64,000 nt of DNA from Amyelois transitella (lineage: Eukaryota; Arthropoda; Insecta; Lepidoptera; Pyralidae). The notes under the pieces are model-generated. The model was not told where the DNA came from. It did not search any database and saw only the letters and a program-made list of their open reading frames with translations. The stretch is taken from assembly GCF_032362555.1 (NCBI RefSeq), contig NC_083533.1:3911001-3975000 (forward strand), given 5' to 3'. A program made the position numbers and the translations under genes. The stretch's first letter is position 1. Each line of letters begins with the position of its first letter. This document shows, piece by piece, positions 31,906 through 42,000 of this stretch.

Positions 31906-32157
31906 CTAGCTGTGCCCGCGACTTCGTCCGCGTGGAATAGTTGTTCTGGGCATCATTGAAGCCCTCAAGGATGAATAATTTTCCCCGTTTTTTTCACATT
32001 TTCCATAGTTGAAGCGTGATGTTATATATATAGCCTAAAGCCTTCCTCTACAAATGGTGTATTCAACACAAAAAGAATTTTTCAATTCGAACCAGTAGTT
32101 CCTGAGATTAGCGCGTTCAAACAAACAAACTCTTCAGCTTTATAATATTACTACAGA
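31906..32157 (-). mobile_element. Helitron-like H1, complete
   Basis: A|CTAGCTGTGCCCGCGACTTC to ATATTACTACAGA|T. Confidence 0.8.
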
Positions 32158-32159
32158 TT

Positions 32160-32620
32160 TTGAATCTATACAACCAGGGCAAGCCCAATTGGGCAATCTG
32201 CCATTGCGTGTTGAAGTCATTTATCTTAGCGGTCTATCTGTCGTCCCGTCTATTTATGTCCACGTTTGACCCACTGCAGAAAGAAGGGGTGCGGATTGCT
32301 TTTTTTATTTTGTCCGTGGATTCATTAATGTATTCTTGAAAGTTCGGTTTAAAACAGACCTAATAGTTTAGTCTGAATATAGAGGTATAAAAAAGTACAC
32401 TGACTGAAACATCAACCAATGGACAAAATCGCTGGGTTCGAAATTTGAAAATTTGGGAACAGTTCAGTTCGCAGGTTCAAATTGAGCGCTCTGATAGGTT
32501 TAGTTGACAGCTCGTCATTTTACATATTTCGGCATTTTCTTAATACGTCGCATTATAGGCTCAAGCATTGAAACATTTTCGCGCCATAAAAATATGGTCG
32601 TCTGTGCTAAAATATTACAT
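32160..32620. other. No gene seen
   Basis: Includes the second copy of the GAGCGCTCTGATAGG/TTTTCGCGCCATA repeat noted at 29890. Confidence 0.4.
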
Positions 32621-32624
32621 AGAA

Positions 32625-32764
32625 ACATACATATAATCACGTCTCTACATCCCTGCGAGGTAGACAAAGCCAATAGGCTTGAAAATATTGATACGTCTCA
32701 TTCAGCAGTTTGGCTTAATGATAGAATACATTCATACAAACAAACAAACAAAGAATAAAATACA
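32625..32764 (-). repeat. Repeat A partial copy, target of a DNA transposon
   Basis: ATATAATCACGTCTCTACAT to TGGCTTAATGATAGAAT, then (CAAA)n and AATAAAATACATA at the insertion point of the next element. Confidence 0.65.
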
Positions 32765-32766
32765 TA

Positions 32767-34135
32767 GGGGAGACCGGGGCAAAACGAAGCTCGGGGCAGA
32801 ACGGGAAATTTACTTGTGTGCGTGACTGGTGTACACCACAGCGCCCGATGCAGCGCCATCCGTACGATGTTCAATCTCCTCAAACGAGTCATAGAGGCGC
32901 GTGCGTGTCACTACGTGTTTATACTTTGTGGCGACAAAAAACTGTTTTTAGGCAGATTCTTACGAAGTTTTGTGTTTTGGATCGATGTGAACCAAGGTAT
33001 GTATCGGTGCTATTGTGATATTTTACCATTTACTTGGTACTTTAGTGTAGAACTTTCAAATTAAGATTACTTTTTTTCCACAATAATTTTGTAGGTTTGA
33101 AATGCGAGGTGCTTTTACAAAATGTGTCTGTTGGGGCAGAATGGTTGGGGCATAATGGGATAGTATCCCGTTGTGCCCCGTGTATGTGGGTAGAATAATA
33201 TTCCATATCTATGTTATAATATATTTTTATGTTTGCAGATAAAATGATACGTAATTATAAACGTAAAACTACCCGAATGTCATGGAAGAAGACGACATGA
33301 AAAGAGCAGTAAGAGCTGTACTTTCTGAGACCATGGGCTTTCTTCGAGCCTCTACCGCATACAGTGTGCCTACGTCCACCTTGGAGCGACGCGTGAGAAA
33401 GGCTCGAAATGCTGAAAATGCTGACACTGATTCAATGACAAAAGACAATGACTGAAATGCGAAAAAAACATTAGGGCGCTTTAAAACAGTGTTTAAAAAG
33501 GACCAGGAAGAAGAATTATGTCAGTATATTAAAGCAATGGAAGCTCGCCTTTTCGGAAGAACTGGAAAAGAGCTTTGTATTTTAGCTTCTCAGTTAGCTG
33601 AGAGAAACCATATCGAGAACCCATTCAACACTGAGACTGGAATAGCTGGAGAAGACTGGCTCAGTGGATTTGTAAAAAGCCATCCTGAACTTTCGTTTAG
33701 ACGACTAGTTCAGAAGTCGTTGAAAATGATTGCGCATGTATATATTGTGATTACTTATACTCCCAATCTACTGAAGGCTGGGTTATTTGTAGCGTGTGCC
33801 ATGGCTGGGCCCATAATTCCTGGTGGGCAGGTGCGGACGAGGATGATGACGAGGTACATATTTGCGAACGTTGCCAGCCTGACTAAATGTGTACTCGTTA
33901 TGCCCCATGGCGTTTCCCATTTTGCCCCGATCATGGGGCAAAATGGGATTTTTCTCTAGTATGATTCAGTTCCTGATCGTCCAAAAAATATGTGATTTAG
34001 CGACGAAAAAGATAATTATTACGTTAAATAAAACTACAAGTGTTACTTTTGTTGTGAGAGAATTATAATAAATAGTTGTATTTTCATGTTGTGACGTTTT
34101 TTCTCTTAAGTATCTCGTTTTGCCCCGGTCTCCCC
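32767..34135 (+). mobile_element. Decayed pogo/Tigger-like DNA transposon, TA target site
   Basis: Terminal inverted repeats GGGGAGACCGGGGCAAAA at 32767 and its reverse complement ending at 34135 are perfect over at least 20 bp. Both are flanked by TA. Subterminal repeats of GGGGCANAATGGG type lie near both ends (32792, 33131-33180, 33899-33953). The interior is an N-terminal HTH region and a C-terminal zinc finger of a transposase with the DDE core missing. Confidence 0.8.
33243..33899 (+). pseudogene. Remnant transposase (HTH part plus C-terminal zinc finger)
   Basis: Pieces in three frames. MIRNYKRKTTRMSWKK shifts frame to MKRAVRAVLSETMGF and YSVPTSTLERRVRKA, an HTH_psq-like domain as in pogo/Tigger proteins. 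After a TGA come FKKDQEEELCQYIKAMEARL and EDWLSGFVKSHPELSFR, the CENP-B-type second HTH. After a large deletion the frame holds CIYCDYLYSQ, VICSVCHGWAHNS and HICERCQPD*, a Cys-His cluster resembling a PHD finger. The catalytic DDE/D domain is absent, so it cannot be active. Confidence 0.75.
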
Positions 34136-34137
34136 TA

Positions 34138-34432
34138 CGTACATACATATAATTACGTCTATATCCTATCTCTATCCCGCAATTTCTATCCCAATTGCGG
34201 GGTAGACAGAGCTAACAATCTTGACAAGACTGACAGGCCACGTTCAGCTGTTTGGCTTAACGATAGAATTGAAATTTAAATAGTGACAGGTTGCTAGCCC
34301 GTCGTCTAAAAGAAGAATCCCAAGTTAATATGCCTAACCTTAAGTCGCCTTTTACGACATCCATAGGAACGAGATGGAGTGGTCCTATTCTTTTTTTATT
34401 GGTACCGGGAACCACACGGCATTCATTGGTGC
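34138..34432 (-). repeat. Repeat A, full copy
   Basis: ACATACATATAATTACGTC to GGGAACCACACGGC, with a small internal duplication of TATCCC/CCCGCAATT. Confidence 0.8.
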
Positions 34433-34434
34433 CG

Positions 34435-34805
34435 GGAACCACACAGCATAAAACTTAGATATCTTTTTAAAAATGGTATGGATAAACTCTACAATCTATT
34501 TTTTAAACTCGCCCAAAATGATGGCGGCAAAGCCGTAGTGACGCCTTTGCCGCCTAAAATTTCAACGAATTTCGTTAATTAAAAATAATAGGTAACTCAA
34601 CTTTCAATGCCAAGTTCAATGACATGCTATTTAAAACTATTACCTACCGTTTACACTACACTAATTAGTGTATCTTTTTTAAAGTTGAACTCATGTCAGT
34701 AATCAAAAGTTGTGAAAATATTTTGGCAACGGGTCTTTTGATGAGCCATAGATGAGGTCATATCTCTAGAGGAAAAAAAATGTACCTAATAAAAATACAG
34801 GCAGG
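34435..34805. other. No gene seen
   Basis: AT-rich; a 67-codon frame at 34379-34582 partly overlaps repeat A and has no domain. Confidence 0.45.
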
Positions 34806-34814
34806 AATTTCATA

Positions 34815-35760
34815 CATACATACATATAGTCACGTCTATATCCCTTGCGAGGTAGACAGAGCCAACAGTCTTGAAGAGACTGATAGGCCACGTTCAGCTG
34901 TTTGGCTTTATGATAGAACTAGCTGTGCCCGCGACTTCGTCCGCGTGGAATAGTTATTTTGGGCATCATATTTATTTTTGCAAACATCCTCCGGTCAGGC
35001 GGTCACGCGTATTAGAAAGAACACTGGTTCGCCGTATTAAATGTTTCGCTGCAAATTGCTTATAACGACTAAGTATATCTCAAAACCTATTCGTCTGATT
35101 TATATACTGTAAATTTTAGTCTACATGAAAAGCCGAAAGTAATAAACATATTTATTTGGATAAGGATTAATACTGAATTAAAGAAAATTGGTTTCAAAAT
35201 AACTTATGTTTATAATGAAAAAATAATCTTAAAAAATGAACATAAAAGTGGTTATTGTAAGTAAACCTTAAGAGATAGATATATGCTCTCGCAGACTTTT
35301 TTGTGGTAAAAATTAGTACTTCACATCTTTAGTACATTGTTTTACTATATCTTTGTTGGTTTGCGCAGCGTTCGCGTGGAAAGCTCGCAGATGGCCGACT
35401 CATTCAACTATCACCTGCATTGTTGACGTTTCCCGTAGGAAATCTGGGATAAAATGTAGCCTATAGCCTTCCTCGATAAATAGACTATCTAACAGTGAAA
35501 GAATTATTCAAATCGGTTCAGTAGTCTGAGATTAGCGCGTTTAAACAAACAAACAAACAAACAAACAAAACAAACTCTTCAGCTTTATAATATTAGTATA
35601 GATTGAGATTCAAGTAGTGACTGGTTGCTAGCCCATCGCCTAAAAGAAGCATCCAAAGTTTATAAGCCCATCACTTAGTCGCCTTTTACGACAGCCAAGA
35701 CAAAGTGACGGAGTGGTCCTGTTATTTTTTTTCTTTTGTTACCGGGAAATTTAAAGATTT
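34815..35760 (-). repeat. Repeat A copy split by a Helitron insertion
   Basis: 34815-34918 and 35603-35760 are the two halves. Rejoined across the insertion they read TGATAGAA^TTGAGATTCA, the intact repeat A sequence. Confidence 0.85.
34919..35602 (-). mobile_element. Helitron-like H1 (long form, internally deleted)
   Basis: A|CTAGCTGTGCCCGCGACTTC to ATTAGTATAGA|T. It shares the interior of 1-1106 but lacks about 400 bp near the 3' end. Confidence 0.85.
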
Positions 35761-35913
35761 CCATGCTGAAAGAAATGAAAAGGTTGCTAGCTCATCGCCC
35801 ACAAGAAGTTTATTAGCCCTTAGTCGCCTTTGACGACAGGTCTTACTCTAAAGTGCGTGTTACTCGTCAGATAGTGATGCCCACAGATGATGATGATGAA
35901 TTGTCTTTTCCAG

Positions 35914-36028
35914 CACGATGCCGTCTGAAGTGATATCGGAGAAGTCTCTGCAGCGTGAGCTGGCGGACTCCATCATCAGGATGGTGCCTCTGGACGAGAT
36001 CAGAATACTCCTGGCTTGTGGTGCAAAG
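35914..36028 (+). CDS. ASB exon with start codon
   Basis: Acceptor CCAG|CACG then ATG at 35918; encodes MPSEVISEKSLQRELADSII and ILLACGAK; donor AAAG|GTGAGT, phase 0. Confidence 0.9.
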
Positions 36029-39000
36029 GTGAGTCTTTCGTCTTTCCGTAATCTATATATATATATATATGGTCACGTCTATATCCCTTGCGGAGTAGAC
36101 AGAGCCAACTGTCTTGAAAAGACTAAATGGCCACGTTCAGCTATTTGGCTTAACGATAGAATTGAGATTCAAAAAGTGACAGGTTGCTAGCCCATCGCAT
36201 AAAAGAAGAATCCCAAGTTAATAAGCCTATCCCTTAGTCGCCTTTTACGACATCCATTGGAACGAGATGTAGTTGTCCTATTCTTTATTGGTGCCGGGAA
36301 CCACACGGCACTTCCGGCAACCACACATAATTATACCAATAAACATAAATTGTCGATTTTCAGCTTTTAACACCCTTTACTTTCAAGACAGGGTAAAGGG
36401 TCAGGTCAAGAGTACCCGAAACCGCCGAGCTTGCATGAAGAGAGTTATGAATGTGGATAAAGCGAACGAAGTGTGCAGAGATCGTGGCAAGTGGAAAGAG
36501 GTAGTCTCTGCCTACCCCTCCGGGAAAGAGGCGTGATTTTATGTATGTATGTACTTTCAAGACATCATCTCATTAATTTTTGTTCTATTCCAACCAGGTG
36601 AACGAGCCAGTGACCCAGGGTCTTCGGCCGCTCCACTACGCCATCTGGCAGCGGTACCTGGAAGCGACCAGGCTGCTGCTGGTCCGCGGATGTGACGTCA
36701 ACGCCAGGGATGACTGCGGGTACAGCGCTCTGCATTTGTCTTCTGAACATGGGTAAGAGTGGATACACTTTTTGGACAATATTTTGAGGACTCAGACAGG
36801 ACATACAGACAGACAGGACGTAAAGGGATGGAGATATATAAAATAATGTATTACATACATATCATCACGTCTATGTCTCTTGCGGGGTAGACAGAGCTAA
36901 CAGTCAATCAAAAAGACTTATGATAGGCCACGTTCGGCTTTTTGGCTGAATAATAGAATTGAGATTCAATTAGTGACAGGTTGCAAGCCCATCTCTCATT
37001 CTCATGAAATTTTGTGAGCATATTGAGTAGGTCTGAGAATCGGCCATTATCTATTTTTTCATACTAAGTGATAAAGATTGTCGTGTGGTTCCCGGCACTA
37101 AAGAATAGGACCACTCCATCTCTTTTCCATGCATGTCGTAAAAGACGACTAAGATATAGGCTAATAAACTTGGGATTCCTCTTGTAGGCGATAGGCTAGC
37201 AACCTGTCACTATATGAATCTAAATTCCATCATAAATAAATCCATTCACCTGAACGTGGCCTATCAGTCCTTTCAATACTGTTGCCTCTGTCTACCCCCC
37301 AAGGGATATGGACGATAATTTGCGTCATCACAAAACAAAAGCACTAGCAACCTGGATTGAAGATGCATCAAATAGCACACAAACCAGGAAGCTATAGAAA
37401 ATTCTTCTTACACAAGTGACAAAAAACTTAAAGTGAAAACAAATAAAAAAATATATATATACAGGGTGACTTTTAATTCCACTGCATAAATTTAACTGTT
37501 AAGTTTACTCATCTAAAGGATATTTAAAAACGTTAAAAGAAAATTATCAGTTCATATTTCAGAAAGTACGAAAAAAATAAAAGTATCAAAATCCACGATC
37601 CTAAATACGTCATATCACCCCGGCCGGAGGAAAAAGAACGCGTAAGATTCAGAGGTCAACGATACAATACATTCAGCTGAGCGATCTCGACAACTCTGTA
37701 CTTTACTTGATCTTGATACTAGAAAAATAATTTATTTTTCAGACATTTATTTATATGTTTAGTTTTAATTTCTTTTTGTAATATTGGTCTGTATTAAAGC
37801 GTGTGACGTAGTTTTTGAGGGTTTTTTAAATGTGAAAATGATGACGTTTTATTTAAATAAAAATAGGCTCAAACGGCTCAGAAGCATGGGTATAGTCTAT
37901 GTTAAAAAGGATGCAGTTGATTTAAATGTCACCCTGTATATATGTATGTCCGTATGTAACTCACGGCATGTTCCAGGTACACCGAGCTGGTGAAGCTGTT
38001 GTTGGAGAGTGGAGCGGCGGTGGACTACAGGGTGGACACTGGTGAGGAATTCCCGAGAACCACGCTTTGTGACGAACCCTTGCGACTTGCCATCAGGAAC
38101 AAGCATTATGTGAGTGCATACATACATACATAAATACATACATACATACATAAATACATACATACATAAATACATACATACATACATAAATACATACATA
38201 CATACATAAATACATACATACATAAATACATACATACATACATATATACATATAGGTACATTTGCCGTGTGGTTCCCGGCACCAATAACAAAAGAATAGG
38301 ACCACTCCATCTCGCTCAAATGGATGTCTTAAAAGGCGGCTAAGAAATAGTGTGGCGGCTAAGAAAGCTGAACGTGGCCTATCAGTCTTATCAAGACTGT
38401 TGGCTTTGTCTACCCCGCAAGAGATATAAACGTACATATGGTCACGTCTATATCTGATGCGGGGTAGACAGAGCCAACAGTCTTGAAGACTAAATGGCCA
38501 CGTTCAGCTATTTGGCTTAATGATAGAATTGAGATTCAAATAGTGACAGGTTGTTAGCCAATCGCCTAAAAGAAGAATCCCAAGTTTATAAGCCTATCCC
38601 TTAGTCGCCTTTTACAACATCCATGGGAAAGTGATGGAGTGGGCCTATTCTTTTTTGTATTGGTGCCGGGAACCACACGGCACTATGTATGTGTAATACT
38701 GTTAATTTTAAAAATTAGATATAATCAAACTATTCAATTAATAAATTTAGTTATGTTTATTCCAGGACGTAGCCCGCCTGCTTCTTGAACACGGCGCGGA
38801 CCCCAACAAGCGCTACTTCTTCGGCTCGGAGATCAACCTGGTCTCCGACCCTGAGTATCTGGAGCTGCTGCTGACCTTCGGAGCCAACCCTGACTCCAGG
38901 GACAGAGCTGGTCTCACGCCGCTGATGAAGGCAGCTAGGCAGAGAAAGGTTTCTCTTCTTTTGATGATTTTTTGTTTAAAACTAGCGACCCGCCCCGGCT

Positions 39001-42000
39001 TCGCACGGGTGCAAAATTATAAATGTTATTATACATAAAAACCTTCCTCTTGAATCACTCTACCTGTTACAAAAAACCGCATCAAAATCCGTTGCGTAAT
39101 TTTAAAGATTTAAGCATACAGACAAACAGACTAAAATAGCGACTTTGTTTTATACAATGTAGTGACAAGGAAGTCTTCAGGATTCAATACAGTATGCAGA
39201 GATCGTGGTAAGTGGAAAGATGTAATCTCTGCCTATCCCTCCCGGAAAAATGGCGTGATTTCATGAATGACAAATTCATGAATGCAACATAATTCAAACC
39301 ATGCGGCGACGCCAGGATACGCGAGGCTTAATGTAGTCTTTGTACCTTTGTACCTACCGCTTCGCTTCATCCACATTCATAACTCTCTTCATACAAGCTC
39401 GGCGGTTTCGGGTACTCTTGACCTGACCCTTTACCAGGACGTCCTTAATTTGATCAAGATACGTTCGTCTAGGTCTTCCCACTCCGACCTTTCCCTCCAC
39501 ACTACTAGTAATCTTTTTGAGTGCTCAAACGCTGGAAAAGGAGTTGAGTTTGTTAAAATCTTTCTTCCCAGGGTATGGATGCCGTCCTGCTGCTTATCAG
39601 CTACGGAGCTGACGTGAACGCGATGGCGGACGCCAGGAATGACTACAGGACGGTCATGCATTACGCCGTTTTGGGGGGTAAGTTAATAAATAAATAAATA
39701 TATATGGGACAAATTACACAGATTGAGTTAGCCTCGAAGTAAGTTCGAAACTTGTGTTACGAGATACTAACTCAACGATACTATATTTTATAATAAATAA
39801 TTACATAGATAAACATCCAAGACCCAGGCCAATCAGAAAAAACTCTTTTCTCATCATGCCCTGGCCGGGAATCGAACCCGGGACCTCCGGTGTCACAGAC
39901 AAGCGTACTACCGCTGCGCCACAGAGGCCGTCTAAATTTACTTACAATGATAAAACTTCATACCATCAAACAGATTCAGTTTGTTTTAGAGTTAAAATAG
40001 GTACAATTGCCGTATGGTACCCGGCACCAATACAAAAAGTTAATCTATACTAATATTATAAAGCTGAAGAGTTTGTTTGTTTGTTTGAACGCGCTAATCT
40101 CAGAAACTAGTGTGTTCGAATTGAAAAATTATTTTTGCGTTGAATAGAGCGAGCATTTATCTAAGAAGGCTTTAGGCTATAAAACATCACGCTGCAACTA
40201 TAAAGAGCGAAGAAATAATGGAGAACGTGAAAGAAAATCGGGGAAAATTATTCATCCTTGAGGGCTTCAATGATGCCCAAAAAACTATTCCACGCGGACG
40301 AAGTCGCGGGCACAGCTAGTAAATAAATATAAATATAAAAGGGACAAATAACATGGATTGAGTTAGCCTCGAAGTAAGTTCGAGACTTGTGTTACGAGAT
40401 AAATTAAAACTAGTGCCGTGTGGTTTCCGACACTAAAGAATAGGACCACTACATGGATGTCGTAAAGGGCAACTAAGGGACAGGCTAATAAATTTGAGGT
40501 TCCTCTTGTAGGTGATGGGCTAGCAACCTGTCACTATTCTCAATTCCATTATAAAGCTGAACGTGGCCTTTTTAGGACTGTTAGCTCTGTAAACCCCGCA
40601 AGGGATATAGACGTGATAATATGTAATTTAATGTATAATATCTCTACGTTATTTTTTTTTTACAGGTAACACAGAAGTAGTGAATCTGCTGATAAAACAA
40701 GGCGCCCGTGTCAATTACGAATGCCCGGAGTTGAGTAAGCCCAGTCCTCTCGACCTGGCCATATTGAAGGGTGACGTAGCTATGCTGCAGATGCTGCTGT
40801 CAGCTGGTAAGTTTCTTCATACATACATACATACATACATAAAATCACGCCTCTTTCCCGGAAGGGGTAACTTTCTTCATTCTGTATCTACACTTAATAT
40901 TATAAAGAGGAAAACTTTGTTTGTTTGGTTGTAATGAATAGGCTCAAAAACTACTGGACCGATTTTAAAAATTCTTTCACCATTCGAAAGCTACATTATC
41001 CACGAGTAACATAGACTATATTTTATTTTGGAAAAAAATAGGGTTCCGTAATAATATATAAAAATAATTGGCAAAACAGCGTTTGCCGGGTCAGCTAGTA
41101 ATAAATATAATGCCTGTTCATTTTGTATCATAAATAGGTATATAAATAAATTTTGGCGTCCCGTGTGGTTCCCGGCACCAATAATATAGAAGAATAGAAC
41201 CACTTCTTCTCTTTCCCATGGATGTCGTAAGAGGCGACTAGGGGAGAGGCTTATAAACTTGGGATTCCTCTTATAGGCGATGGGCTAGCAACCTGTCACT
41301 ATTTGAATTTCAATTCTATCATCAAGCCAAAAAGCTGAACGTGGCCTATCAGTCTTGTAAAGACTGTTGGCTCTGTCTACCCCGCAAGGGATAAAGACGT
41401 GACAATATATGTATGTATGCCAGCCTTCTGGGCACTCTCCCGCAAGTTGATGATATGCAGGGACTGTACAATTTGTTAATTTAATTTTAGTTTTTCTAAG
41501 ACGTGACGTGACCATATGTATGTATGTATGTATGTGACGCCAACAGGTGCCCAAGTGAACGCATCCAGTTCTGTGATTGGCTCTGTCTACCCCGCAAGGG
41601 ATATAGACGTGACCATAGAATAGAATAGAATAGATTTATTTTCAAAATTGGAAACAAGGTATCACTTATTGACGTCACATAACTTAAATCTAATTATAAC
41701 TACTACCGCTTCCAAAGCACATGTGTAGAAGAAGCGGCGGAACAAACTACACTGCAGCACCATATGTATGTATGTATGTATGTGATGCCAACAGGTGCTC
41801 AAGTGAACGCATCAAGTTCTGTTATTGGCTCTCCACTACACGTCGCGTGCTCCGACAATATTACGAACAGCAAGGAAATTATTAAAGTGAGTTACCAATT
41901 AAGTCTTTATAACTGTTGGCTCTGTCTACCCCGCAAGGGGTATAGACGTGATTATATGTATGTATGAGTTACAATTTCAATCTCATTCCAAATCTATACT

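Noticed and set aside
38110..38250. CRISPR-like array
   Set aside because: A simple microsatellite without spacers, in a eukaryotic genome.
37897..38437. Minus-strand frames rich in MYVCMYLCMYV
   Set aside because: Translations of the (CATA)n array and repeat A.
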